DNA of 64,000 nucleotides, taken from assembly GCA_963664845.1 (NCBI GenBank), contig OY761615.1:3224001-3288000 (forward strand), written 5' to 3'. Source of the stretch: CAIYTF01 sp963664845. GTDB taxonomy: Bacteria > Bacteroidota > Ignavibacteria > Ignavibacteriales > Ignavibacteriaceae. A model generated the notes under the pieces. That model had not been told where the DNA came from. It saw nothing but the letters and a program-made list of their open reading frames with translations, and ran no database searches. The position numbers and the translations under genes are program-made. Positions 8,837-17,656 of this stretch are shown here, piece by piece (within the stretch, counting starts at the first letter, position 1; each line of letters opens with the position of its first letter).

Positions 8837-9307
8837 ATGAAAAATGATATCACTTTCGAATTAAACGGTGTCAGCCATTCAATGGCGGTTGACACTCATA
8901 TACGTCTTCTCGATTTTTTGCGTGAGGAAATGAATCTCACCGGTACCAAAGAAGGCTGCGGCGTTGGCGAGTGCGGCGCTTGCACCGTGCTTATTGATGG
9001 AAAGGCAGCCAACTCGTGCCTTATGCTTGCAGTGCAGATTAACGGCACAAAGGTTAAAACCGTTGAAGGTCTGGCTGACAAAGGTGTTCTGCATCCGCTG
9101 CAGGAGAATTTTGTGAAGCATGGTGCCATCCAGTGTGGTTTCTGTACACCGGGAATGCTGCTCTCTGCTGATGCATTACTTTCGGAAAACGCCGATGCAA
9201 CCGAAGAAGAGATAACAACGGCCTTGGCAGGGAATCTTTGCCGCTGCACAGGCTATAAACAAATTGTTGATGCGATTAAGGACACCGCGCCGAGCTATAA
9301 AAAATAA
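8837..9307 (+). CDS. xdhC: Xanthine dehydrogenase family, [2Fe-2S] subunit
   Basis: With ATG 8837 the protein has 156 residues, the family norm. The plant-ferredoxin-type cluster cysteines lie in GCGVGECGACTVLIDGK plus SC, and the second cluster in QCGFCTPGM and NLCRCTGY. It starts 13 bases after xdhB. An in-frame upstream ATG inside xdhB adds 21 residues with no ferredoxin character and was rejected. The name follows E. coli XdhABC usage and means the iron-sulfur subunit, not the XdhC maturation chaperone; no such chaperone gene is visible nearby. Confidence 0.9.
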   Translation: MKNDITFELNGVSHSMAVDTHIRLLDFLREEMNLTGTKEGCGVGECGACTVLIDGKAANSCLMLAVQINGTKVKTVEGLADKGVLHPLQENFVKHGAIQCGFCTPGMLLSADALLSENADATEEEITTALAGNLCRCTGYKQIVDAIKDTAPSYKK

Positions 9308-9339
9308 ACCGTGTCTTGGTTCTGGGCTGTACACGGTTT
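9306..9339 (+). terminator. Likely terminator of the purine-catabolic operon
   Basis: Stem AAACCGTGT / ACACGGTTT overlapping the stop codon of the 2Fe-2S subunit gene and followed by CTGTTTCC. The loop is long (16 nt) and the T-run poor. Confidence 0.5.
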
Positions 9340-9366
9340 CTGTTTCCGGCAGATCGTTTATTAGAA

Positions 9367-9399
9367 GAGGCTGTTTCGGAATTATTCTGAAACAGCCTC
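9367..9399. terminator. Hairpin GAGGCTGTTTC / GAAACAGCCTC
   Basis: A perfect 11-bp stem with an 11-nt loop, 60 bases beyond the xdh genes. The arms resemble the ends of the 121-bp element at 45004-45124, so it may be either a second terminator or a collapsed relic of that repeat. The rest of 9400-9903 holds a dispersed repeat (9526-9694) and no gene. Confidence 0.45.
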
Positions 9400-9525
9400 A
9401 TTCATTTTAAAGCAGTGGAATGATGTTGTATTCCGATATGTGGGCATGGGCGCTAAACCCGTGAGCAATGGTGTCACCGCAACGGTTATGTATGAGAATA
9501 GATTTGTGCCCCGGGGAATGCTATC

Positions 9526-9694
9526 GGTTTAAATGCTGGTCTTTTGCTCATTTTCCTGTTCCGAAATTCACTCTATAGCCATCTATGCCGCTCCCTGGAG
9601 CTAATGAAATTTGGTGGATATGTTTACCAGGGGCTGACGCCCCTGGCTACAAATATTTCGCCCCTGCCGGGGCTTCTGAAGCAACAATCCAACA
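9526..9694. repeat. Dispersed REP-type repeat, copy A
   Basis: About 130 bases (9527-9655) match 40124-40255 closely, including AATGCTGGTCTTT, GAAATTTGGTGGATATGTTT and a small palindrome around CCAGGGGC. A further segment (9645-9693, CTGCCGGGGC...TCTGAAGCAACAAT) matches 40062-40110. It is non-coding, with short GC-rich hairpins in an AT-rich frame. A shared 23-base motif TTAAGTTGACG(C/T)CTATGCGCGAA also occurs at about 9783 and 59960. Confidence 0.65.
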
Positions 9695-9903
9695 TGGAGG
9701 GCATCCTTAGCGAGTAAAACATTCTCAGGATTGGGAGCTTGAGGCATGGAATGGAAAGCTATCTTGCCGAAATGACTTTGTTAAGTTGACGCCTATGCGC
9801 GAAGCCGTGGGAGAAGCAATGACAATACACGTTCGTTAAGTTTACACCATTTGTCTACAAGAGGAAGGTGAAACTGAACCTGCAAATTGAGCCATCGTTA
9901 ACT

Positions 9904-11226
9904 CTAGGGCTCTGCCACCGCTGATTCTGCGACCTTATCCGCTATGACAGCTCCCTTGTCCTTTTTGTCCGGAATATCAAACCGTACCGTCTTATCCCAA
10001 ACGGTTCCCTCTTTTTTAACATGCTCAATATACATTGATCTGAACACCAGGAAAATCCAGAGCTGGCAGTAGGAAAAATACATCAGAAAAATGATGCCGA
10101 AATTCTTCAACGTGTCTTCATCATCAAACGAGAGCGTGAGCATTATCTCAAACAGAAAGAGAACAAATGCCGTTATCCATACCGTTGTATAAGGTCCGTG
10201 GAGCGGAATAGTTATAAGCCCCGCGAGACTGAGCACAAAGAGAATGTCTGAGATAACAATTGCGAAGAAGAAAATGTAATAAAGAAGCAGGGTATAGAGG
10301 ATGTCAAAACCCAGCCTGCGGTTCTTCATGAACGGAATCTCTTTATAGAATTTCTTTATCACATAGTTGTTGCCGCGCACCCAGCGGACACGCTGCTTTA
10401 TCCAGACCTTCCAATAGGGTGGCTCTTGTTCATAGGTTATCGCATAAGGGAGGAATTTGATCTTATAGCCATGCTCATATATGCGAATACTCAATTCGGA
10501 GTCCTCGGTGAGCGCATCTTCATCCCATCCGTTCAATTCATTAATAATTGAAGCACGCATGACAAAGTTGGTGCCGGGGAGAGTGGCAATGTTGTGCATT
10601 TGCCAGCGGCCTGCCTGAAGCATGGATTGGAAGCTGAGCGTTTCAACGTTAATGAAACGGGTTAGCAGGGTTTGGTTCTTGTTTATGGTGCGGAACTTGC
10701 CAATAACGGCACCGAGATCCTTGTGCAGAACGAGTTGTGTAACAAGATAGCGCAATGCTTTGGGGTCTGGTGTGTTGTCCGCATCATAGATGGCAATAAT
10801 TTCTGCCGTTGTCTGCTTAACGCCGAGGTTGAGTGCACGTGATTTTCCTTTACCGCCTTCACCGGGAGGAACATTGAAAAGCCTCAATCTGCCATTCGAG
10901 CCGGGGATATAGGATTCCACTATCTCCCTGGTTCTGTCGGAAGAGCCGTCATTGATGATGATGATCTCCAGTTTGCCTTCGGTATATTCAAGACGCAGCA
11001 TTGCTTCAACGGTCTTTGCAATAACGGTTGCTTCGTTATGGGCAGGCACCAATATCGCACAGGTAGGAAGATCCAGGTCGAGCTTGTCAATCTCTTTTTT
11101 TTCTTTTAACGAACGAATATAATTCAGGTAACCGTAAACGGTTAATACGAATTGATAAGCGATCATGAACCAGATAAGGATCACGGCGATTTCAAAAAAC
11201 AGGCTGAGGTCGAGTTCAAGTGTCAT
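9904..11226 (-). CDS. Family 2 membrane glycosyltransferase (polysaccharide synthase, PgaC/BcsA-like)
   Basis: A 440-residue processive GT2. One N-terminal membrane helix (about 10-32) precedes the catalytic domain with VPAHNEA, IINDGSSDRT, DADN (UDP/metal site), TEDSEL (catalytic Asp region) and QRVRW (acceptor-site QxxRW). Then come three to four C-terminal helices (about 305-400). This matches synthases such as PgaC or hyaluronan synthase, which polymerise sugar and move the chain across the inner membrane. It lies three bases after the huge DUF2334/glycosidase-like gene, so the pair is coupled. Polymer identity is unknown; UDP-GlcNAc or UDP-ManNAc is suggested by the epimerase gene at 17.7 kb. 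Confidence 0.9.
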   Translation of the reverse strand: MTLELDLSLFFEIAVILIWFMIAYQFVLTVYGYLNYIRSLKEKKEIDKLDLDLPTCAILVPAHNEATVIAKTVEAMLRLEYTEGKLEIIIINDGSSDRTREIVESYIPGSNGRLRLFNVPPGEGGKGKSRALNLGVKQTTAEIIAIYDADNTPDPKALRYLVTQLVLHKDLGAVIGKFRTINKNQTLLTRFINVETLSFQSMLQAGRWQMHNIATLPGTNFVMRASIINELNGWDEDALTEDSELSIRIYEHGYKIKFLPYAITYEQEPPYWKVWIKQRVRWVRGNNYVIKKFYKEIPFMKNRRLGFDILYTLLLYYIFFFAIVISDILFVLSLAGLITIPLHGPYTTVWITAFVLFLFEIMLTLSFDDEDTLKNFGIIFLMYFSYCQLWIFLVFRSMYIEHVKKEGTVWDKTVRFDIPDKKDKGAVIADKVAESAVAEP

Positions 11227-11229
11227 TGT

Positions 11230-14200
11230 TTATTGCACCGCCAATCTTCTTCTTACGATTTTGAGAGCCAGATACATTAAGAACAATGAGGTCACCGAGA
11301 ATATGCCGAACAAGGCAATGCCGGTTGAGGACCACAGGCTAAGCAGGCTGACCCCGTCGGAGAATTTATTGCTTGCAATTATTTGTGCATCATGATGACC
11401 GGCCGGGAGGTAAACAGTATAGCAATCATTCCCCCGCATTACCTCCGTGACATAATCATAGCCGTCAATTGTTATCCTTACCGGTTCCCGATCAAAGGAC
11501 GCCAGGGTTCTTGTATCCGATTCATAGGTGAACCGGACATTGGAAACATCATAGGCGACGGAAAGAACGTTGGCCGTTATTGACATTATCCGTGTCTGCA
11601 GATCATGTGAGGAAAATGCATCGCTTGCTTTTATGCCCACTTCAATGAAATGGTGGCCGGCGGGAATGAGAAAGTGATTGTCCCGTGAAGCTGCTACAAA
11701 ATTTCCGTCAATCTTCACATCGTGCTTTTCATCGGGGAGTTTCAGGAACACTGAGTAAGGTGTTTCAACAATGTAGCCGTTTGTCGTGTCCCGATATTGC
11801 AAAGCTGCCGAATTTGCATAGGGGAGGTAGAACAGATCCTGCTGGTTGATGCTCGATTCCGCATATATGGTGAACCGGCTGTTGAGCGCTGCGGCACGCA
11901 CAACATGGAAACACTCCGTGCCTGTTTGAATAAGCGTCGGGAAAGGAGTAACCGCGTCGGGTTTACGGAAACTGAGTATGTTAAGATCCAACATAAACTT
12001 ATTGCCGAGCAGTTCACGGTACTGACTTGATATCCTTGCATAACGGTAGGGGTCTTCCGACCAGCGCTTTTCCGGATCCTCAATCTGCAGGGTAAACTGA
12101 AATTGTTTGTTCAATCCGATGATGCGTTTAATGTCTGTGCCGATATATTCCCGAAGTTCCGGTGACCCAAGGTTGTCCAGAGCAGTAACAATCATTTGGA
12201 AACCATTTCTTTTTTGAACGTAGAAACTGAACACAGAAAGCAATTTTGTATAGATTGCTGATAGTTGATCTACGCGGAATTCAATAACATTTGACTTTGC
12301 TTGTGCACTGTTAGCCCAATAGTTTTTTGATGACGCATTGAATATTGAGGTAAGGTCATAGCCAAACTTGTTCTTGAACAGGGTTTGTGCAGAGCTGTGC
12401 ATTGGGGTGAACAATTCCGGTGCATTCAGGCCTTCGCCTGCTTCGAAATAAACTTCTGCAAGATTAACTCCATCCCATTCATATTTATCAAGCAGGTTCC
12501 GGTATTCCGTGATCATTACTTCCAGGCAGCTTGCATCGGTCATGGCCATGGGATAGCGCCAACTTGGACGCACGTCTTTGCCCAGATAATTTTTTTCGCG
12601 CCATTGCGGATGATCCATCCAGAATTTCTGACTCACCTGTGGCGGTTCCAACCATGCATAGACCAATATGCCATTTGCATGAGCCAGTTCCAATAACCGC
12701 TTATAGTCATAGGTGTATTTTTCATACTGATGCCAGCCGGCAACATGAATAATGCGGATACCTTCATTTACCCATAGCTTGATGAGATCCTCGGTTGGGT
12801 AAGCATTCCGGAACCCTGGATCAAAATACATTTCCAAATTCTCACGGCGGAAGAGCGGCTGGATATTGAAGTACCTTCTTACATATTCCATCGCGAAGGG
12901 AAAATTGCTGATGCCGATTTCACTGTAAGGATCAAAGCGGGCTGCGAAATAAAGCACTTTCCCTTTTCCAAAGGCTTTCCCGCAGACAATTGGCGAGCCG
13001 TATGTTTCCTCAGTGCAGAAAAGCTCTTCATAGTTATCCAAGTCAAACTTTGCGATCACTTCGGAATTGCGCCACTGGATGTCCTGTTCGGGGAAGTACT
13101 TATCTCTGATCTTGCCAACCCTGATATGGGAATCGGAAAGTTTAATGCCGAGATCTTCCAAAATATTATTTTGGCCATCCGTCATCAAATCCCCCCCATC
13201 ATTTATAAATTTTAGAATAACAGCATAATCCTGATCGGACAAGGCGTTAGCTGCTTCATAAGGGAGAAGCACGAGCCGGTAGGTGCTTAAATTAAATTTG
13301 TCGCCGGTGAAAATGGTATCGACATTGATGTTAACCACTTTAAAGATCGAAGCCATGGATGCCTGATCGTTGAATGCGGCACCGTATGCATTCCTGTCCC
13401 AAAATATGCAAACGCGCGGCTCTTTCCAGGTGACTTTGGGAGGGAAGACGCTGGTATAGAGCTTTTTGGCCTGATCGACAATGTTTTGCCATTGGCCGAT
13501 TTTATGCTCCTTCATTTCTGTAGGCTCTGCTATATACATCTGACCTGGCTGTAGTTCCACGTTCTTTTTAAATTGGCCATTGACCCGTTGAGGCGAATAG
13601 GTCTTACTGATAACCTCACCATTAGTGCCGATATATTCTTCAATCAGGTATTGCTGATCGATATTCAACGTCAGTGGTTGGGAGCCGGTAAGGATAGCGC
13701 GGCTCTTTGTTCTTGTCCAAAGGTGTTCGTTACGGAAATCCAGGTACGTATAGCCAAGGCCCGATATCTTGTCAACAATAGCTTTAAGCAGATTCAGATT
13801 GACAAACGGATGGAAAAAACAGGATGCAAAGCCATCGCGGACAACCAGATTGGCTTTTGCCGCATCAACAATGTTTTGCACATAACCATTCTCAACATCC
13901 ATGGAATTATCCAGTGGTATATACCCAAGATTTTCCGGATAGATCTTTTGTCCATAGAGGTCTCTATTTATCACATAGGGGAAGTATTGTCCGCAATAGA
14001 TGTCATCAATGGTAAGGCGTGTTTCGATGGCGGCGCTGAAATAGTTCGGAATAACGTTGTAGAATTTCATGGAACCGGCATAGTGGGGTGTTTCCCATAG
14101 TACCGGATACAGGCCGTTTTTCATGAATTCCTGAATTCCGTCATCCAGTTTTTTGGTTATACTCTGTTCGGATTCTTCTTTTATCGGATGGTCGGTTGCG

Positions 14201-15189
14201 CCGTCCCAAAATTCATAGTCATTGCCCGTGTTTGCTTTATATTGGTGCGTGGAGCCGTGCATCACTATGCTGGCACCTTTGGAAACCATGTACTTGAGAG
14301 CATCAACAAGCTCCAGCTTATCAGAGATGCTGCTATTGATTCCGTGTATCGGATCGACATAAAAAGGGATGACTCCAACGAGAAAGGGAATGTTTTTGTC
14401 GGACAGAATGTCTGCTATTTCTCTCAACTTAACAGGATCAGACATTGCATTAACATCTTCAATGCGGAGGACGGCAGTGTGTGATGTTTCGTGTTGTTCA
14501 CCCAGGATATCATGCAGCAGATCGGAGAAATAGAGATAGCGATCGCTTCCCAGGTTTACCATATCCAGCGGTGAGTCGGCAAAGAAATACAGATTCTTTG
14601 CATGAATGGCATAGGGCAACTCTTTTTGTTTGTTGGCGGAAACCGCAGTTGCCATTACCTGTGCTTTTTTACGGTCCAACACAGACGTGATGTTCAGATA
14701 GGTTGCGCCCTTGCCAAAGATTTTGTTCCCCGCCTTTACAAGATTGAAAATGGTTGTGGTGTCAAATTCTGACACTTTAAATCCGAAGTTCCTGGCAAAG
14801 TTTTCATTTTTTGCGCAGACTTCAGCAAGTCCGCTGTTTATCCAGATGACTTGTTTTTTTGTTTTGAGGAGATCGTCAACAAATTTTTGCGGCGGCAGAT
14901 TTTTGGCGTGAAAACCGACATAAAAAGTGAAGTCGTATTTGTTCATCTCTCCGGTGTTGTATTCATTCATTCCTTTCACGACAGAACTTGTATTGAAATG
15001 CCCCATGAGGTTTACGAGTTTCCGGCCGTTTGCCATGGCAAAGTTGGACAGCTCACTTGAGCCTTCAACCACAATAAGCACCTTTTTTGTGGAACTTGCG
15101 TTTCCGGCAAAAAGCGACTGATTGAGCCCAGCAAGAAGGAGAATGATTAGAAGAGCAAATATACAGGAGGTAAAGCTGGTGAATTTCAT
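11230..15189 (-). CDS. Large exported DUF2334 deacetylase-like / glycosidase-like membrane-anchored protein
   Basis: About 1319 residues from the ATG at 15189, preceded by AGGTGTTGGAG; the frame is open 24 codons further up, but this start gives a proper signal peptide (MKFTSFTSC then a hydrophobic stretch). Around residue 240 is VLRIEDV and around 309 MHGSTHQY, marks of DUF2334, a polysaccharide-deacetylase-like fold. Residues about 785-950 look like a TIM-barrel hydrolase (MYFDPGFRNAYPTED, HVAGWHQYEKYTYDY, WDGVNLAEVYFEAGE). A C-terminal membrane helix lies near 1290-1312. Deacetylase plus hydrolase next to a GT2 synthase parallels PgaB (deacetylase plus GH153) beside PgaC, though the families differ. 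Likely role: modifying or trimming the exported polymer in the periplasm (inference). Confidence 0.75.
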   Translation of the reverse strand: MKFTSFTSCIFALLIILLLAGLNQSLFAGNASSTKKVLIVVEGSSELSNFAMANGRKLVNLMGHFNTSSVVKGMNEYNTGEMNKYDFTFYVGFHAKNLPPQKFVDDLLKTKKQVIWINSGLAEVCAKNENFARNFGFKVSEFDTTTIFNLVKAGNKIFGKGATYLNITSVLDRKKAQVMATAVSANKQKELPYAIHAKNLYFFADSPLDMVNLGSDRYLYFSDLLHDILGEQHETSHTAVLRIEDVNAMSDPVKLREIADILSDKNIPFLVGVIPFYVDPIHGINSSISDKLELVDALKYMVSKGASIVMHGSTHQYKANTGNDYEFWDGATDHPIKEESEQSITKKLDDGIQEFMKNGLYPVLWETPHYAGSMKFYNVIPNYFSAAIETRLTIDDIYCGQYFPYVINRDLYGQKIYPENLGYIPLDNSMDVENGYVQNIVDAAKANLVVRDGFASCFFHPFVNLNLLKAIVDKISGLGYTYLDFRNEHLWTRTKSRAILTGSQPLTLNIDQQYLIEEYIGTNGEVISKTYSPQRVNGQFKKNVELQPGQMYIAEPTEMKEHKIGQWQNIVDQAKKLYTSVFPPKVTWKEPRVCIFWDRNAYGAAFNDQASMASIFKVVNINVDTIFTGDKFNLSTYRLVLLPYEAANALSDQDYAVILKFINDGGDLMTDGQNNILEDLGIKLSDSHIRVGKIRDKYFPEQDIQWRNSEVIAKFDLDNYEELFCTEETYGSPIVCGKAFGKGKVLYFAARFDPYSEIGISNFPFAMEYVRRYFNIQPLFRRENLEMYFDPGFRNAYPTEDLIKLWVNEGIRIIHVAGWHQYEKYTYDYKRLLELAHANGILVYAWLEPPQVSQKFWMDHPQWREKNYLGKDVRPSWRYPMAMTDASCLEVMITEYRNLLDKYEWDGVNLAEVYFEAGEGLNAPELFTPMHSSAQTLFKNKFGYDLTSIFNASSKNYWANSAQAKSNVIEFRVDQLSAIYTKLLSVFSFYVQKRNGFQMIVTALDNLGSPELREYIGTDIKRIIGLNKQFQFTLQIEDPEKRWSEDPYRYARISSQYRELLGNKFMLDLNILSFRKPDAVTPFPTLIQTGTECFHVVRAAALNSRFTIYAESSINQQDLFYLPYANSAALQYRDTTNGYIVETPYSVFLKLPDEKHDVKIDGNFVAASRDNHFLIPAGHHFIEVGIKASDAFSSHDLQTRIMSITANVLSVAYDVSNVRFTYESDTRTLASFDREPVRITIDGYDYVTEVMRGNDCYTVYLPAGHHDAQIIASNKFSDGVSLLSLWSSTGIALFGIFSVTSLFLMYLALKIVRRRLAVQ

Positions 15190-15728
15190 CTCCAACACCT
15201 CAGAATGATATACAGGTAACGGGTAAAAACAACTGGATTTCTCTTTCAACTTTCTTTCCACGCGGTGTGGGGAGTCTGTAACTATAAAAACTTTGTTTAT
15301 AGGGTAAAATCGACTCTTTTAAGGAGCCTGGCGGGAACAATGTTCACACGTTATTTTGCCTGTCCATATAGTTAGCGTTTAAGCATAAAGGGGACAGAAT
15401 TTGACCATAAAAAAGCAGGAAATTACCACTATTAAATCTGTTCAAAATGAATTGGCTTTTAGGCAGTCCTCACGCTAATTACTGTTTGTTCAAAATGTTC
15501 CCGTAACAGTCAAATCCGCGTGTCTTGGGTCTTCTGTTTGAAAAATGGTTATTATCAACTCCATTACATTTGTGGCAGGACGAATTCCTATGGCAACTAT
15601 GCGTGTTTTTCTGGCTCCTGGCTTTAGCGGTCCTTTCGGCTTCGTTTTTCGCTTTTGTGTGAAATTGGGGCATTTTTATTTGTTTTCAAAATCTGTATCT
15701 TTCCAAGAAATATTTTGCAGAAAGTTTT
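15190..15728. other. Gap between DUF2334 gene and toxin-antitoxin pair
   Basis: Five hundred and forty AT-rich bases. No gene, RNA or strong hairpin is recognised. It must hold the promoter or read-through path of the minus-strand DUF2334/GT2 genes and the promoter of the plus-strand antitoxin. Confidence 0.5.
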
Positions 15729-15926
15729 ATGTCAACATTCAATACAAACGAAAAAATATTCTTTGGGAAAAATGGCAAACCCAAAAGTGTATTGCTTGAT
15801 TACAAAGTATATACCGATATGATTGAATTGATTGAGGACGCAAAATGCGTCAAGGTAATTCAAAAACGAGAACAAGAATCGGTAATCAACGAAGTTGAAT
15901 TTCGAAAAAAATTCAAATTAGTTTGA
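15729..15926 (+). CDS. Probable antitoxin of a RelE/ParE-type toxin-antitoxin pair
   Basis: A 65-residue acidic/basic protein with KSVLLDYKVYTDMIELIED, the kind of short helical Phd/RelB-like N-terminal region found in type II antitoxins, and a charged C-terminal tail ending EVEFRKKFKLV that would wrap around the toxin. Its stop codon overlaps the toxin ATG (TGATG). Assignment depends mainly on size and on the recognisable toxin that follows. It is oriented against the surrounding minus-strand polysaccharide genes, which suggests insertion of a TA cassette into that locus. Confidence 0.65.
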   Translation: MSTFNTNEKIFFGKNGKPKSVLLDYKVYTDMIELIEDAKCVKVIQKREQESVINEVEFRKKFKLV

Positions 15927-16179
15927 TGTACTCATTAGAGATAAAAAGCTCTGTAGAGAAAGACTTTAGAAAAATTCCCCAGGTGAACCGGCAAAAAATT
16001 TGGGAACATATTCAACAACTTAAACTGAACCCCGCCGCGCCGACTGCCGCAAATTGGCAGGTACTGAATGCGATTACCGAATACGGATTGGTGATTACAG
16101 AGTAGTTTACCGGATTCTGGACAATAAACACATCGTAATAATATTTGCTGCAAAACATCGAAAAGATATTTACCGTTAA
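15926..16179 (+). pseudogene. RelE/ParE-family toxin, broken by a one-base frameshift
   Basis: The first 38 codons read MYSLEIKSSVEKDFRKIPQV and continue through helix 2 to QLKLNP. Near 16030-16040, in a run of CCCCGCCGCGCCG, the reading frame slips; adding one base restores DCRKLAGTECDYRIRIGDYR, then VVYRILDNKHIVIIFAAKHR ending at TAA 16177-16179. This restored half contains the conserved RIRIGDYRVVY strand and a C-terminal KHRKDIY, typical RelE-superfamily features. As written, the product would stop at 16105 and be inactive. A sequencing or assembly error in the GC-rich run is the alternative to true decay. Confidence 0.8.
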
Positions 16180-16267
16180 ACGAGACAACGAGCAAGACAG
16201 GTTGCCCGGAAGAAACGGAGATGTCCAATTCCAGTTAGGGCTGACTTAAGCAATAGAAACGGCTGTT

Positions 16268-17650
16268 TTACTCAAGAATAATTGGTATGCCGCAATTAAC
16301 AACAAATGTGAAAAATGGTTTTGTTTTGCTTGTCGGGCGGTCGTTGATATTCTGGACATTCGTCGGGAAAACGAGGTTTGGCGCTATGCTCACCGATAAT
16401 CGCGACGATTCGAAAATAAGCGGAAGGGATGCTTCGTATCCCATCACTCCTTCAAAAACCATTGACGTTGTTGCTGCCTCATTCGGATCAATATAAACCA
16501 GATTTGAAAGGTTTTCTTTCCCCAAATACCATACAGCCGTCGGCGTCAGATAAACGTTTCCGAAGCCAAGCCTTTCCTTTATGACTATGGGTGCTGAAAC
16601 GGCAAGGGCAAATCCGTATACATCTTTTCCTTTTGCCAGGTCATAGTCAAATCGTGGCTCCACTTTTACGATTCCTAAATCAAATGTGAAGTTTGCCTGG
16701 AGATTCCCGTTGGTGAATGAATTGGTTGTTGCCACATTATCAAGGAAACGGAAGTACGAATAGGAAAAGTATGCACCGATCATATCGGAAAACTGCCTGT
16801 CATAGCTGGCAGCAATGGCATACCCACCGATTTTATTCGGTAAAGTGGAATAGTAGCCCAAACCCAAAGTGAGTGCCAGGCCCATACGGTGCCGGTAGGT
16901 GAATGTGGGTGAAAAACTGTTCTGGTGCAGATTATAATCACGCGCGCGGTAAGCGTTATGATAAGTGAATTCGGAGAATATCATTAGTCGGGTGGCCCGG
17001 TATCTGTCCTGTTCAAGGCTGTCGATATGGGCAGCGTAGTCCTCAATTTGTTGATCACGCAAATTATTCCACAGGCTGAAAATAAGGTCTTTGCAGCTCT
17101 GCAGGGTATCGGGATATTTCTCTTTGAGCGATGAAATGAAATCGAGGGAGGCAAACGTAAGTGAATCTTCCCGGGCCACGATGGCATCGAAGAAAGAAAC
17201 AAGAGAGTCATCAACGACTGCTTCAAAGCCATATTCTTTGTCACCTATGAGATCTTTTAGTACCTGTACCTGTTGGGCCTTTTGGGAAGAAAGCAGGGTG
17301 TCCTTAGGCAGCCATGTTGAAACAAAAATGTTGACAAAGTCCCCGGTGAGTGCATCAAGGGCAGAGTCCAGTTTTGCTTTGCTGACCGCGTAGGTCTGTA
17401 GTTTCCCTGCGTCAAGCGAGTCTTTTGCCAACGAATACAATGAGTCGGAATAGCCGTGAAAGACAGTACGAACAGAATCTCCGGAATGCTGTACAAGCCC
17501 GGCATAGGAGTGGATCTTGCCGCAATAGTCTTTCATCGTGGCGGCCGTTACGGAATCGATTTTTTGGACCGCTGACTGCAATGGCGATTGCCCCTGGGGG
17601 AACAGCGGCATCATCAGCAGAGCAAACAACAATAGGAAACGAAGCATCAT
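16268..17650 (-). CDS. Secreted protein with helical domain and outer-membrane beta-barrel-like C-terminus
   Basis: A 460-residue protein with a signal peptide (hydrophobic to about residue 18, cleavage near PQGQS). Residues about 20-215 are helical and rich in Asp, Ser, Leu and Lys. From about 225 the sequence becomes alternating aromatic/polar strands (FSEFTYHNAY, MGLALTLGLGYYS, GAYFSYSYFRF, LQANFTFDLGI, VYGFALAVSAP, FFTFVVNCGI), typical of a small outer-membrane barrel. It starts six bases after wecB on the same strand and lies in the polysaccharide locus. A helical periplasmic part followed by a barrel recalls export porins such as PgaA or BcsC, but no TPR motifs are evident and no family was recognised. 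Confidence 0.75.
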   Translation of the reverse strand: MMLRFLLLFALLMMPLFPQGQSPLQSAVQKIDSVTAATMKDYCGKIHSYAGLVQHSGDSVRTVFHGYSDSLYSLAKDSLDAGKLQTYAVSKAKLDSALDALTGDFVNIFVSTWLPKDTLLSSQKAQQVQVLKDLIGDKEYGFEAVVDDSLVSFFDAIVAREDSLTFASLDFISSLKEKYPDTLQSCKDLIFSLWNNLRDQQIEDYAAHIDSLEQDRYRATRLMIFSEFTYHNAYRARDYNLHQNSFSPTFTYRHRMGLALTLGLGYYSTLPNKIGGYAIAASYDRQFSDMIGAYFSYSYFRFLDNVATTNSFTNGNLQANFTFDLGIVKVEPRFDYDLAKGKDVYGFALAVSAPIVIKERLGFGNVYLTPTAVWYLGKENLSNLVYIDPNEAATTSMVFEGVMGYEASLPLIFESSRLSVSIAPNLVFPTNVQNINDRPTSKTKPFFTFVVNCGIPIILE

Positions 17651-17656
17651 GAGCGG

